Assembly: GCF_001557535.2 (NCBI RefSeq)
Contig: NZ_CP014309.1
Span: 124,001 to 188,000 of the forward strand
Source: Burkholderia sp. PAMC 26561
GTDB lineage: Bacteria; Pseudomonadota; Gammaproteobacteria; Burkholderiales; Burkholderiaceae
DNA: 64,000 bases
Direction: 5' to 3'
The position numbers were made by a program, and so were the translations under genes. Within the stretch, counting starts at the first letter, position 1. The number at the start of each line of letters is the position of its first letter. A model generated the notes under the pieces. That model saw only the letters and a list, made by a program, of their open reading frames with translations. It did no database searches and had not been told where the DNA came from. Shown piece after piece: positions 43,812 to 52,409 of the stretch.

Positions 43812-44162
43812 CTAGCTCGCGCGCATGTAGTGACGGGCCGAATGCTTCTTCATGGCCGCCAGGTCGACACCGTCGAGCAGCCAGTGCAACTGTTCCACCG
43901 TCAGCTCAAGAACTGCCGCCTCGCGGGGCCATGCAAAGCGGTCTGCCTCTAACCGTTTGATCAATAGCCAGAAGCCCGTTCGGTTCCACAGGATGAGCTT
44001 TACACGGTCGCGCCGCTTGTTGGTAAAGGCATAAACGGCGGGCGCGAACGGGTCGAGTTTCAATGCTTGCTCGACCAATGCAACCAACCCGTTAATCCCT
44101 TTACGACCGTCGATGGCGTCGCGGTGAAGGAAGACCTTCAAGTCTTCGTCGAATCGAAACAT
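43812..44162 (-). CDS. tnpB: IS66 accessory protein TnpB (element 2)
   Basis: A 116-residue protein opening MFRFDEDLKVFLHRDAIDGR, with NKRRDRVKLILWNRTGFWLL and IKRLEADRFAWPREAAVLEL. DAIDGRKGINGL replaces the DPVDFRYGMNSL of element 1, a clear subgroup difference. It overlaps tnpA by 25 bp, exactly as in element 1. Confidence 0.93.
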   Translation of the reverse strand: MFRFDEDLKVFLHRDAIDGRKGINGLVALVEQALKLDPFAPAVYAFTNKRRDRVKLILWNRTGFWLLIKRLEADRFAWPREAAVLELTVEQLHWLLDGVDLAAMKKHSARHYMRAS

Positions 44163-44566
44163 GGCAAGGTACTCAGCGTGGTTAGTAGTGACAGCAACTG
44201 ATCGTCTCGGGCATCATCGAATTCAACCTTGATGCCGTTGGGAAATCGAACCTCCAAGCGAGGTGCAGTCTCCTTTGGCTGGGCCTGAGTTGGAATCACG
44301 GGTATGAAAGCCGCTGCCGCCGGGTTCAAGGGCTTAGCCACCGGCACGATCCCGGTGCTCGCCTGCCGTTTTTTATCAGCCGTAACCCACGTACGCAACA
44401 AGTTTGCGTTTAATCCGTGGTCCAGCGCGAGACGTGCGACGGACACGCCCGGCACCTTGCAGGCCTCGATCAGTTCTCGCTTGGCTTTCGGGTCGTACAC
44501 GCATCGACCGTCCTGCTTGCGGCCTACAATAAGCCGCGCTTTCAACTCTGAGGTGATGTCAGTCAT
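44138..44566 (-). CDS. tnpA: IS66 TnpA (element 2)
   Basis: A 142-residue protein starts at ATG 44566 (MTDITSELKARLIVGRKQDG). Its HTH domain is KAKRELIEACKVPGVSVARL ALDHGLNANLLRTWVTADKK, with C-terminal LEVRFPNGIKVEFDDARDDQ. It is shorter than the element 1 TnpA because the Ala/Pro linker is reduced. An inverted repeat (44571-44592) lies directly before the start and could hide the ribosome site. Confidence 0.92.
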   Translation of the reverse strand: MTDITSELKARLIVGRKQDGRCVYDPKAKRELIEACKVPGVSVARLALDHGLNANLLRTWVTADKKRQASTGIVPVAKPLNPAAAAFIPVIPTQAQPKETAPRLEVRFPNGIKVEFDDARDDQLLSLLTTLSTLPCFDSTKT

Positions 44567-44570
44567 AGAT

Positions 44571-44592
44571 GTCCACGTTGATTTACGTGGAC
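44571..44592. promoter_or_regulatory. Inverted repeat upstream of tnpA (element 2)
   Basis: GTCCACGT-tgattt-ACGTGGAC can form an 8-bp stem, starting five bases before the tnpA ATG. It corresponds to the palindrome of element 1. Confidence 0.6.
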
Positions 44593-44646
44593 ATATGGTC
44601 GCCACTGTGAGGCGCTTCCGCTAGACGCTGACAACGGACCGCTTAC

Positions 44647-44654
44647 GGTACTAC
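44647..44654. repeat. Right target-site duplication of IS66 element 2
   Basis: GGTACTAC, identical to 42044-42051. Confidence 0.9.
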
Positions 44655-45290
44655 CACATGAATTGGGCGCGCAGATCAAGACGTGGTTCTACGCATGACC
44701 TGAACGGATTACGCTCGAGAACGGCTTGCGCTTTCGCTGTGAGGCTTATTAAGCCTTCACGCATGTCGGTGAAGCCCGCGGCCAGCCACACACGCGTGCC
44801 AGTAGGTGGTCCCATCACCATTGAGCACCACGCATTGAAAAGTCGCGTTAGCCGTTCGCTGGAAACACGTTGTTCCAAGCTGTGATAATCGCAAGTCAGC
44901 CGTTGCGGGCTATGCGGCGACACCGGTCGTCATTGTGGGCTTGCCGGCATCACAGCGGGCTACCAGTGCAGAATCATCCTGCGTGCCGCGACCGTCGGCA
45001 CAAGCGGCACGGCCGACTGCTTACCTGCCCAACGGGGTGGATCTTGAACTCGAGTGTTCAGCAGACGGCGCTGCAATAGTAAGTTCGGTGATCGTTGCGT
45101 TGGGAGTACATTGACGTTTCGCTTCGAAGCGGACCTCGCTGTCTTCTGCATCGCAAACCGGTCGACTTTTGTGCTTATGCCACGCTCGGGGCTATCCAAA
45201 GTCCGTGGGACACAACCACACATACTGCTGTGGACGTTGCAAGCTACTCAGCTTACATAAGTGCCCGAGCGCCTTCGCTTGTGCAGCATC
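44655..45290. pseudogene. Further IS66 debris (fragments on both strands)
   Basis: The minus strand at ~44830-44655 encodes a TnpB start ([20 protein letters not shown], then [14 protein letters not shown]) that decays before its VFxGRRGD region. On the plus strand at ~45025-45110 a TnpA tail (YLPNGVDLELECSADGAAIV) is followed by a TnpB start in shifting frames (TFRFEADLAVF, LLHRKPVDFCAYATLGAI). These come from at least two different old IS66 copies in opposite orientation. Confidence 0.7.
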
Positions 45291-45342
45291 GGTTGTAACT
45301 TGCCTGGCGCCTTGTGGCGACCAGGACTTAGCACGGAAGCAG

Positions 45343-45612
45343 CTACTGGGGACTAGACTGGCTCTGTTGCTGCGGCGCCTGAGTCTGCTGCTGGGCTTGC
45401 GCCTTGGCTTGCGCATCTTCTTTTGCTTTTTTGCTAGCCATGTGGTGGCCCACTATACAGCCACCGGCTGCGCCGAGCACCGCATGACCGCTGCCGACAA
45501 AGTGGCCCCCCACACCCCCGACGGCCGCGCCTTTAAGGCAACCCGCGGCATTGGCTTGGGCAACTCCTAAGCATGTCAGGAGTGAAAAAATCAAGACCTT
45601 CGTAACGCGCAT
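45343..45612 (-). CDS. Exported glycine-zipper protein
   Basis: An 89-residue minus-strand protein starts at ATG 45612. The signal peptide is MRVTKVLIFSLLTCLGVAQA then NA, cut before AGCLKG. The mature part holds a Gly-zipper (GAAVGGVGGHFVGSGHAVLG AAGGCIVG), as in DUF456/Rick_17kDa-type and Gly-zipper_2TM proteins that insert in membranes. It ends in an Ala/Gln/Lys tail (KKAKEDAQAKAQAQQQTQAP). Function unknown; it is the first intact non-mobile gene right of the transposon pile. Confidence 0.75.
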   Translation of the reverse strand: MRVTKVLIFSLLTCLGVAQANAAGCLKGAAVGGVGGHFVGSGHAVLGAAGGCIVGHHMASKKAKEDAQAKAQAQQQTQAPQQQSQSSPQ

Positions 45613-46251
45613 AACACCTCCGGATGTTTGGAAAAATCACATGGGGCCGACTTTTACAAACGCAAGTGGTGTCGTCCGCGTGAAGCCATAAAAATTTCGG
45701 CGAAAGCGGCTCAGCTATTTGCGCCCTCGCACCTTTAGAACAAATCGATGGGCTGATAAATAGCTCACGAAATTTGGTTGCGAGGTCCAGGAGGAAACAT
45801 CGGTGAGGCGACGTTTGACAGTAGCCATCGAATTTTCGCTTCGCCGGTCGTTGCATGACCGGCGTCAGCGTCAGCCATTTGCGAACGTCAGAACATTGCA
45901 AATTTGCGTTAAGCACACCATCGTGGCGATCGAGACCTTTACATGGCGTTGCGCAACCACCTGTCGCCAGCAATCGTGCGCCGATACCACCAAAACAGCG
46001 GCGCCATTGGCAATATCACCGGTGGATGCAAAGGCCAATTATTGTTGGCGCCGGCGAAATTTAAGATGGGACCTATACCGTATGTAAAATGGCAATTAAG
46101 GCGAAAAAATGGGTAACGAAGGTAGCCTTTTGAGTGGATCCGCGCGGAAGGTCGTTGCATGCTCCGCGGAGTTTATGTTGCATTTGGATACCGGAAATAT
46201 GGCGCACGCGCGCCCCGTACTGCGGCCGGAAGCCGCAATGGAGTTTTGATA
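45613..46251. other. Gene-free stretch
   Basis: No supported gene; small ORFs overlap on both strands (45803-46087 +, 45533-45973 -). It presumably contains the promoters of the divergent genes at 45343 and 46252. Confidence 0.4.
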
Positions 46252-46386
46252 ATGAGAAAATTCGGACGTCTTCTGGCAATTGTATCGGTCTTGGGTGCTT
46301 TTCTTACCTTGACAGGCTGTAATACGATCGCAGGCGTTGGGGATGATATATCCGGCTCGGCACGTGCAGTTCAGCACTCGCTATAG
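46252..46386 (+). CDS. Entericidin A/B family lipoprotein
   Basis: A 44-residue lipoprotein starts at ATG 46252. The signal is MRKFGRLLAIVSVLGAFLTL followed by the lipobox TGC. The mature CNTIAGVGDDISGSARAVQH is the entericidin signature (CNTxxGxGxDIxxxGxAI). Entericidins are tiny membrane lipoproteins; in E. coli EcnB is a stationary-phase bacteriolytic peptide and EcnA its antidote. A single copy without partner is normal in Burkholderia. Confidence 0.88.
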   Translation: MRKFGRLLAIVSVLGAFLTLTGCNTIAGVGDDISGSARAVQHSL

Positions 46387-46442
46387 CCCTGAGTCTGCAT
46401 GAGTAGCTACCGTACGGAAATCGATCTTAGAGAAAGAGAGGA

Positions 46443-46738
46443 ACGGCTTCGAACTACAAAGAATTGTTGGCTCGGGCGTTAGAGCTCGATTACCAGATAG
46501 CCGCGGCCCTTGACGTGGCTGCGGCATCAGCACTTACCGAGATCGAAGCAAAAATTGCCGGGGCCGATTCAAGGTGGATGGTTTGTTTTCGACAAATAAA
46601 ACACGGAAGGGACGCGTTGACAGTGGCCCTTCCTATCATGACCCAGATTCGGGTGCGTTCTGGAGTGGCCTGGGACGAGAACCCCATCGCATCACAGGCA
46701 AGGATCGGGCGTCCTTCGTCGTTACTGAAGACCAGTAG
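46443..46738 (+). pseudogene. H-NS family gene with lost start codon and frameshift
   Basis: Downstream of an AGAGAGGA ribosome site, ACG at 46443 stands where ATG is expected. The frame reads TASNYKELLARALELDYQIA and ASALTEIEAKIAG. Near 46570 sense shifts to VDGLFSTNKTRKGRVDSGPS and YHDPDSGAFWSGLGREPHRI, then TGKDRASFVVTEDQ, ending at TAG 46738. The second part is the H-NS DNA-binding module (the GxxWSGxGRxP motif, here with leucine and glutamate substitutions: SGLGREP). A start mutation plus a frameshift makes it dead. It is a third H-NS/HU-type locus in this window. Confidence 0.85.
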
Positions 46739-47055
46739 CCGATCTTTGATCTCAACTTTTGAATCGTCTTGGTTGGTCTGGCTCTCGGTCGTCTTACGAA
46801 TCGCACGAGAGAGTCAAGCCGCCTAATTCGTTTTATCGCCGAGCGCGGCATAAGGGTCGCGATTAGCGCAAGGGATTGGCGCTCCCACTCGCACAGTCGC
46901 TTCCTTTCCAACAATAATAAAGCCGGCGAAAGCCAATGCTGTGGCCCGTTCATCTATGCACGTCTGGGACACATTGAACATGACCCGCCAATATCTGTCG
47001 ACATCAAAAGCTCCGAAACACTCGCGTCGGGAGAAAGGAGTCAGACCAGGTTTCG
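46739..47055. other. Intergenic stretch
   Basis: No supported gene between the hns pseudogene and the convergent LysR gene. Confidence 0.35.
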
Positions 47056-47943
47056 TCAGCCGGATGACCCACGGGCGATCGCGACGAAGTTATTTGTTTT
47101 AACGTCGCTATCGTCTGAACGTGAAGCCAATGCGAGGCGAATCGATACGTTTGGCGGAAGCACATCGGCGTATGCAATACCATCAATTCGGATCTGACAA
47201 ACAGACGAAGGTACTAATGAGACCCCGAATCCTGCCGCAACGAGGTTTACTACGGATGACAATTGTGGGGCCTGCTGCCCCTCGCGCGGAACAAACCCTG
47301 CGTTACGACACGCGTCCAAGATGACATCATGCAGTGTCGGACTAACTACCCGCGGGAGTAAAACAAATGGCTCTTGCGAAAGGTCCGAGAGCGCCACCCG
47401 CCGTTTTTTAGCTAGTGGATGTGTGCTCGGAATAACTACCCTCATAGCTTCGGTAGCAATATGATCTAACTGAACGCCGGTTGGTGACTCGCCTCCCAAA
47501 CGGACGAAAGCAACATCGACGCTGCCGTCGTGCAGAAGGTCAAGAAGCTGGGCGGTGTTGCCCTCCGCGAGAGTTAGCTTGACGCCTGGGAATGACTGTC
47601 GATAGGTTTGAATTAACTTCGATACGACTGGGTTAAAGGCAGCCGAGCCTGTGAACCCAATGTTAAGTTGTCCCAGTTCTCCACGAGCTGCGCTCTGCGC
47701 TTTCTCAACAGCGTGCCGTGCGTCTTGTAGAAGCCTTTTCGCATCGGTCGCAAAAGCGTTGCCAGCGTCGGTCAAAACCACGCCATGCCCGGTGCGGCGA
47801 AATAGCCTCGTTCCAATCTCCTTCTCTAGAGCATGAATTTGTGTGCTAAGTGGCGGCTGACCGATGCCCAGCCGCTCGGCCGCACGCGTGACATTGCTCT
47901 CTTCAGCAACTGCCAAAAAATACCGAATGTGACGTAGTTCCAT
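47056..47943 (-). CDS. LysR family transcriptional regulator
   Basis: A 295-residue regulator. The winged HTH is at residues 1-60 (MELRHIRYFLAVAEESNVTR, GQPPLSTQIHALEKEIGTRL) and the effector-binding domain runs from ~90 to 290 (LGQLNIGFTGSAAFNPVVSK, GLLDLLHDGSVDVAFVRLGG without the first residue). The start MELRHIRYFLAVAEE and overall length are standard for the BenM/CatM-like subgroup. It is divergent from sdhC with a 147-bp gap, so it may control the sdh operon, but LysR next to sdh is not a known fixed pairing. Confidence 0.92.
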   Translation of the reverse strand: MELRHIRYFLAVAEESNVTRAAERLGIGQPPLSTQIHALEKEIGTRLFRRTGHGVVLTDAGNAFATDAKRLLQDARHAVEKAQSAARGELGQLNIGFTGSAAFNPVVSKLIQTYRQSFPGVKLTLAEGNTAQLLDLLHDGSVDVAFVRLGGESPTGVQLDHIATEAMRVVIPSTHPLAKKRRVALSDLSQEPFVLLPRVVSPTLHDVILDACRNAGFVPREGQQAPQLSSVVNLVAAGFGVSLVPSSVCQIRIDGIAYADVLPPNVSIRLALASRSDDSDVKTNNFVAIARGSSG

Positions 47944-48090
47944 GCGATATCTTTTTAAGGTATTTCAGGAAGACATGATAGATATTGGACAGAATATCAC
48001 CGTTGCGACACTATGGGTTGTTGCCACTCATTTGAGCACGCACTGCGATGAGGTTAATAGATCAGTCTCGTCCAAGTAAGGGGGTCTAGC

Positions 48091-48501
48091 ATGGCTGAAG
48101 CTGTAAAAAAACCAAGGCCTGAGTACCGGAACATCGGACTTGCTCAGCTCGCAACCTACCGCTTGCCGCTAGCGGGAAAGGTTTCGATTCTGCACCGCAT
48201 CAGTGGTCTGCTTCTATTCGTAGCGCTACCGTTTCTGCTTTATCTGCTGGACCAAAGCCTGACATCGGAAATCAGTTTCGATGCATTCAAGGGCTTTCTC
48301 GCCAATCCTCTCGTCAAGCTCGTCGTGCTCGTGCTGTCGTGGTCCTTCCTGTTCCACTTCTGCGCCGGCATCCGTTTCCTCCTTCTCGATACGCACCGTG
48401 CAGTAAGCAAGGAAGGCGGCAAGCAGACGTCCATCGTGGTACTGACGGTGTCGACCCTGCTGACAATCGTCGTTGCGCTTAAACTCTTCGGAGCCTTCTG
48501 A
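48091..48501 (+). CDS. sdhC: Succinate dehydrogenase cytochrome b556 subunit
   Basis: A 136-residue integral membrane subunit of complex II that anchors SdhAB and helps bind haem b and ubiquinone. It has KKPRPEYRNIGLAQLATYRL then SILHRISGLLLFVALPFLLY (the HRISG quinone-site motif), and FHFCAGIRFLLLDTHRAVSK with the haem-ligand histidine region. There are three membrane helices. The start is ATG 48091 after GGGGG. It is the first gene of sdhCDAB-sdhE; sdhD begins two bases after its stop. Confidence 0.95.
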   Translation: MAEAVKKPRPEYRNIGLAQLATYRLPLAGKVSILHRISGLLLFVALPFLLYLLDQSLTSEISFDAFKGFLANPLVKLVVLVLSWSFLFHFCAGIRFLLLDTHRAVSKEGGKQTSIVVLTVSTLLTIVVALKLFGAF

Positions 48502-48503
48502 CA

Positions 48504-48878
48504 ATGGCCGCGAATAACAACAACCGAATCGGTCCCAAGCGCCTTGTAGTGGGCGCGCATTACGGTCTGCGTGACTGGCTCGCGCAGCGCATTACCGCCG
48601 TTGTCATGGCTTTGTACACGCTGGTGCTGCTGTTCTGGTTTTTCGGTGCACGCGATTTTTCGTATGACGGCTGGGCGTCGATCTTCGCCATGCAATGGAT
48701 GAAGCTTGCAACCTTCGTAGCCCTGCTCTCGCTCTTCTATCACGCGTGGGTCGGCATTCGGGACATCTGGATGGACTACGTGAAGCCGGTCGGCTTGCGT
48801 CTGCTCCTGCAAGTGGCGACGATCCTCTGGCTGGTCGGTTGTATCGGCTACGCGGCACAGATTCTCTGGAGAGTGTAA
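48504..48878 (+). CDS. sdhD: Succinate dehydrogenase membrane anchor subunit
   Basis: A 124-residue protein with three membrane helices. RLVVGAHYGLRDWLAQRITA VVMALYTLVLLFW contains the conserved AHYGLRDWxxQRxT start, and YHAWVGIRDIWMDYVKPVGL holds the haem-ligand histidine and the D-Y quinone residues. With SdhC it binds haem b and ubiquinone. ATG 48504 lies two bases after the sdhC stop, and sdhA begins three bases after its own stop. Normal length. Confidence 0.95.
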   Translation: MAANNNNRIGPKRLVVGAHYGLRDWLAQRITAVVMALYTLVLLFWFFGARDFSYDGWASIFAMQWMKLATFVALLSLFYHAWVGIRDIWMDYVKPVGLRLLLQVATILWLVGCIGYAAQILWRV

Positions 48879-48881
48879 AGA

Positions 48882-50660
48882 ATGGCTGCAATTAAAACGT
48901 CCCTGCCGCGTCGCCGTTTCGACGTCGTGATCGTGGGTGCAGGTGGTTCCGGCATGCGCGCTTCGCTGCAACTCGCTCGTGCGGGTTTGTCGGTCGCGGT
49001 GCTGTCCAAGGTATTCCCCACGCGTTCGCATACCGTGGCCGCGCAAGGCGGGATTGGCGCGTCGCTTGGCAACATGAGCGAAGACAACTGGCACTATCAC
49101 TTCTACGACACCATCAAGGGCTCCGACTGGCTCGGCGACCAGGATGCGATCGAATTCATGTGCCGCGAAGCCCCCGGTGCTGTCTACGAACTTGAACACA
49201 TGGGCATGCCGTTCGACCGCAACGCCGACGGCACGATCTACCAGCGTCCGTTCGGCGGCCACACGGCCAACTACGGCGAGAAGCCGGTTCAGCGCGCATG
49301 CGCCGCGGCCGACCGTACCGGCCATGCGTTGCTGCACACGCTGTATCAGCAGAACGTCGCGGCCAAGACGCACTTCTTCGTTGAATGGATGGCGCTGGAC
49401 CTGATCCGCGACGCCGACGGCGACGTGCTCGGCGTGACCGCGCTGGAAATGGAAACGGGCGACGTCCACATCCTCGAAGGCAAGACCACGTTGTTCGCAA
49501 CGGGCGGCGCGGGCCGGATCTTCGCGGCATCGACCAATGCGTTCATCAATACCGGCGACGGACTCGGCATGGCCGCGCGTTCGGGCATCGCCTTGCAGGA
49601 CATGGAATTCTGGCAATTCCATCCGACCGGCGTGGCCGGCGCGGGCGTGCTGATCACCGAAGGCGTGCGCGGCGAAGGCGGCATCCTGCGCAACTCGGAC
49701 GGCGAACGCTTCATGGAGCGCTATGCACCGACTTTGAAGGACCTGGCGCCGCGTGACTTCGTATCGCGTTCGATGGACCAGGAAATCAAGGAAGGCCGCG
49801 GCGTGGGTCCGAACAAGGATCACGTGTTGCTTGACCTTTCGCACATCGGCGCCGAGACCATCATGAAGCGTCTCCCGTCGATCCGCGAAATCGCGATGAA
49901 GTTCGCGAACGTCGATTGCATCAAGGAACCGATTCCGGTTGTACCGACCATCCATTACCAGATGGGCGGCATTCCGACGAACATTCACGGCCAGGTGGTC
50001 GGAACGCTCAAGGGCGGCTACGAAGAACCGGTCAACGGCTTCTACGCTGTCGGCGAATGCTCGTGTGTGTCGGTGCACGGCGCGAACCGTCTCGGCACGA
50101 ATTCGCTGCTCGACCTCGTGGTGTTTGGCCGTGCGGCCGGCAACCACATCATCAAGCACGCGAAGGAAATGAAGGAGCACAAACCCCTTCCGGCCGATGC
50201 AGCCGACGCAGCGCTTGAACGCCTCGCCGTGCTGGAAAACTCGTCGTCGGGCGATTACACGCAGGCCATCGCGAACGATATCCGCGCGACCATGCAGGCA
50301 CATGCTGGTGTGTTCCGCACGTCCGCGTTGCTGGAAGAAGGCGTGGGCAAGATCAAGGAACTGTCCGAGCGCGTGAAGCACGTGCATCTGAAGGACAAGT
50401 CGAAGGTCTTCAACACGGCGAAGGTCGAAGCGCTCGAACTCGCGAACCTGATCGAAGTGGCGCGCGCCACCATGATTTCAGCGGAAGCGCGCAAGGAAAG
50501 CCGCGGTGCGCATGCGCACAGCAACTTCGAAACGCGCGACGACGACAACTGGATGAAGCACACGCTGTGGTTCAGCGAAGGCGACAAGCTCGACTACAAG
50601 CCGGTGCACATGACGCCGCTGACGGTCGAATCGGTGCCGCCCAAAGCGCGGACCTTCTAA
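48882..50660 (+). CDS. sdhA: Succinate dehydrogenase flavoprotein subunit
   Basis: A 592-residue FAD subunit that oxidises succinate to fumarate. GAGGSG (19-24) is the dinucleotide loop, and FPTRSHTVAAQGGIGASLGN carries His50, the site of covalent FAD. GGHTANYGEKPVQRACAAAD, FHPTGVAGAGVLITEGVRGE GG and HIGAETIMKRLPSIREIAMK hold substrate-binding and catalytic residues (HPTG, R in the RSMDQEI helix). GANRLGTNSLLDLVVFGRAA is the C-terminal FAD motif. It ends in the usual ...ESVPPKARTF. Codon bias is stronger here than in neighbours outside the operon, as expected for a highly expressed core gene. Confidence 0.97.
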   Translation: MAAIKTSLPRRRFDVVIVGAGGSGMRASLQLARAGLSVAVLSKVFPTRSHTVAAQGGIGASLGNMSEDNWHYHFYDTIKGSDWLGDQDAIEFMCREAPGAVYELEHMGMPFDRNADGTIYQRPFGGHTANYGEKPVQRACAAADRTGHALLHTLYQQNVAAKTHFFVEWMALDLIRDADGDVLGVTALEMETGDVHILEGKTTLFATGGAGRIFAASTNAFINTGDGLGMAARSGIALQDMEFWQFHPTGVAGAGVLITEGVRGEGGILRNSDGERFMERYAPTLKDLAPRDFVSRSMDQEIKEGRGVGPNKDHVLLDLSHIGAETIMKRLPSIREIAMKFANVDCIKEPIPVVPTIHYQMGGIPTNIHGQVVGTLKGGYEEPVNGFYAVGECSCVSVHGANRLGTNSLLDLVVFGRAAGNHIIKHAKEMKEHKPLPADAADAALERLAVLENSSSGDYTQAIANDIRATMQAHAGVFRTSALLEEGVGKIKELSERVKHVHLKDKSKVFNTAKVEALELANLIEVARATMISAEARKESRGAHAHSNFETRDDDNWMKHTLWFSEGDKLDYKPVHMTPLTVESVPPKARTF

Positions 50661-50675
50661 GGCAAAGGAATCGAA

Positions 50676-51380
50676 ATGGCAAAGCGTACTTTTGAAATCT
50701 ACCGCTACGATCCGGACAAGGATGCGGCGCCCCGCATGCAGACGTACGAGATCGAAATCGACTCGCACGAGCGCATGTTGCTGGACGCGCTGCTGAAGCT
50801 GAAATCTGTCGATGAAACCCTGTCGTTCCGCCGTTCGTGCCGCGAAGGCGTGTGCGGTTCGGACGCCATGAACATCAACGGCAAGAACGGCTTGGCCTGC
50901 CTGCAGAACATGAACGACCTGCCGCAGAAGATCGTGCTGCGCCCGCTGCCAGGTCTGCCGGTCGTGCGTGACCTGATTTGCGACTTCACGCAATTCTTCA
51001 ACCAGTATCATTCGATCAAGCCGTACCTGATCAACGACACGCCGCCGCCGGAAAAGGAGCGTCTGCAGACGCCCGAAGAACGCGACGAGCTTGATGGCTT
51101 GTACGAGTGCATTCTGTGCGCCAGCTGCTCCACCTCGTGCCCGAGCTTTTGGTGGAACCCGGACAAGTTCGTGGGTCCGGCGGGCTTGCTGCAAGCCTAT
51201 CGTTTCATTGCGGACAGCCGCGACGAAGCGACGGGTGAACGTCTGGACAACCTGGAAGATCCGTACCGTCTGTTCCGTTGCCACACGATCATGAATTGCG
51301 TGGATGTGTGCCCGAAGGGACTGAACCCCACGAAGGCAATCGGCAAGATCAAGGAATTGATGGTGCGCCGCGCTGTCTGA
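50676..51380 (+). CDS. sdhB: Succinate dehydrogenase iron-sulfur subunit
   Basis: A 234-residue electron-transfer subunit with three clusters. The [2Fe-2S] ligands are in [20 protein letters not shown] (Cys55, Cys60, Asp63) and NGLAC (Cys75); Asp at the third position is also found in E. coli Sdh[13 protein letters not shown] provides the [4Fe-4S] ligands, and [20 protein letters not shown] the [3Fe-4S] cluster and the quinone contact. It starts 15 bases after sdhA, with AAGGAATCG as ribosome site. Confidence 0.97.
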   Translation: MAKRTFEIYRYDPDKDAAPRMQTYEIEIDSHERMLLDALLKLKSVDETLSFRRSCREGVCGSDAMNINGKNGLACLQNMNDLPQKIVLRPLPGLPVVRDLICDFTQFFNQYHSIKPYLINDTPPPEKERLQTPEERDELDGLYECILCASCSTSCPSFWWNPDKFVGPAGLLQAYRFIADSRDEATGERLDNLEDPYRLFRCHTIMNCVDVCPKGLNPTKAIGKIKELMVRRAV

Positions 51381-51393
51381 TAGGGACTGTGTC

Positions 51394-51666
51394 ATGAATG
51401 ACTCCGGGCATCAGTCCGACCCTCTACGTCGTGCACGCCTTAGGTGGCGGGCGCGGCGCGGTCTGCTGGAAAACGATCTGATCTTCGAACGTTTTTTCAG
51501 CCGATATGAGCATGACCTCAGTGACACGGACGTCGGCGTGCTGACGCAACTGCTGGAACTGAGCGACAACGACCTGATGGACTTGCTGCTGGCACGCAAG
51601 GAACCGGATGGCGAACTGGCCTCGCCGGATATGACTCGCGTGCTGGAGATGCTGCGCTCAGCCTGA
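51394..51666 (+). CDS. sdhE: FAD assembly factor SdhE
   Basis: A 90-residue SdhE/YgfY protein that promotes covalent flavinylation of SdhA. It contains the hallmark RARLRWRARRGLLENDLIFE (RRGxxE/ND) and a helical bundle (VGVLTQLLELSDNDLMDLLL). It is cotranscribed with sdhCDAB, 13 bp after sdhB. In most Burkholderia this gene is followed by gltA; here no citrate synthase gene follows. Confidence 0.93.
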   Translation: MNDSGHQSDPLRRARLRWRARRGLLENDLIFERFFSRYEHDLSDTDVGVLTQLLELSDNDLMDLLLARKEPDGELASPDMTRVLEMLRSA

Positions 51667-52409
51667 GCCAGTCACGCGGTTGTGCAATTGTCGTGCGAAT
51701 TATCGAAAACCTGTTTCCATACTTCGATTGAGTATATCGCGCGACCGAACACTGATCAGTGACTGAGTGTCGGCAATCGATGACTTTCGTTGAAGTGACT
51801 TCCCAGACGCAATGCAAGGGTCACGCAGCCGAAAGCTAAGCGTGGGATGAGTCGATGGCGGTCCATCGTTTCCGTCCCATTTGCGGACATATTAATCCGG
51901 CCAAATAGGAAATTCGTTACCCGTTCCTCATCAGGATGGCGAAATAACCACCGAAGCATCGAACTCCGCGGGAAGTGTTCGGTGCCCGTCCTAGGCTGCT
52001 TGCTGACTTTTAACTCAGATTCCCGGACGTCTCTAAGTTTTATTTAACGTCGTGAGCAACGATGACACTATTGAACACAGTGGCATTTCAACGTTTCCCC
52101 TCGGATTGGGCGTGCATCTGACGATGAACAACTGAGGGGCATACAAGACACCTAATGTGCGCTTGGTTAGCTTAACATCCGCACTTGCGCTTACGCGCGT
52201 CAGTCCCCCGGGACCAAACATGCGGGTGTGATTCTTACCTCTAACTCAATGGCGACGGCGCTACCGCACGCATCGTGCTCGTGTCTTGCCGTTGCTGTGG
52301 CGATGTTCATTAAAGCGCGTTGGAGTAGCTACCCTTAATGGGCGTCAGTTGCAGTTCGAACTGCCGATGACCAAATTAAACTCGGAAACCTCTATACGAC
52401 CGCAGATTT
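51667..52409. other. Gene-free stretch downstream of sdhE
   Basis: No gene or remnant recognised where gltA would be expected. A short palindrome CACTGATCAGTG at about 51749 is present. Low coding character throughout. Confidence 0.4.

Larger units (their letters stand above)
42052..44646 (-). mobile_element. IS66-family insertion sequence 2 (2595 bp)
   Basis: The ends begin GTAAGCGGTC at 42052 and, on the other strand, at 44646. Flanking 8-bp duplications are GGTACTAC. It holds intact tnpA, tnpB and tnpC on the minus strand. It differs from element 1 in terminal repeats and protein sequences, so the two are different IS species, not copies of one. It is inserted 148 bp downstream of element 1, in istA. 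Confidence 0.95.

Noticed and set aside
48240..50387. 715-codon minus-strand ORF opposite sdhC/D/A
   Set aside because: It is a shadow of the biased codon use of the sdh operon; its translation is His/Arg/Val-rich and has no start signals.
50478..51395. 305-codon minus-strand ORF opposite sdhA/sdhB
   Set aside because: Same reason: antisense to highly biased real genes, with no independent evidence.
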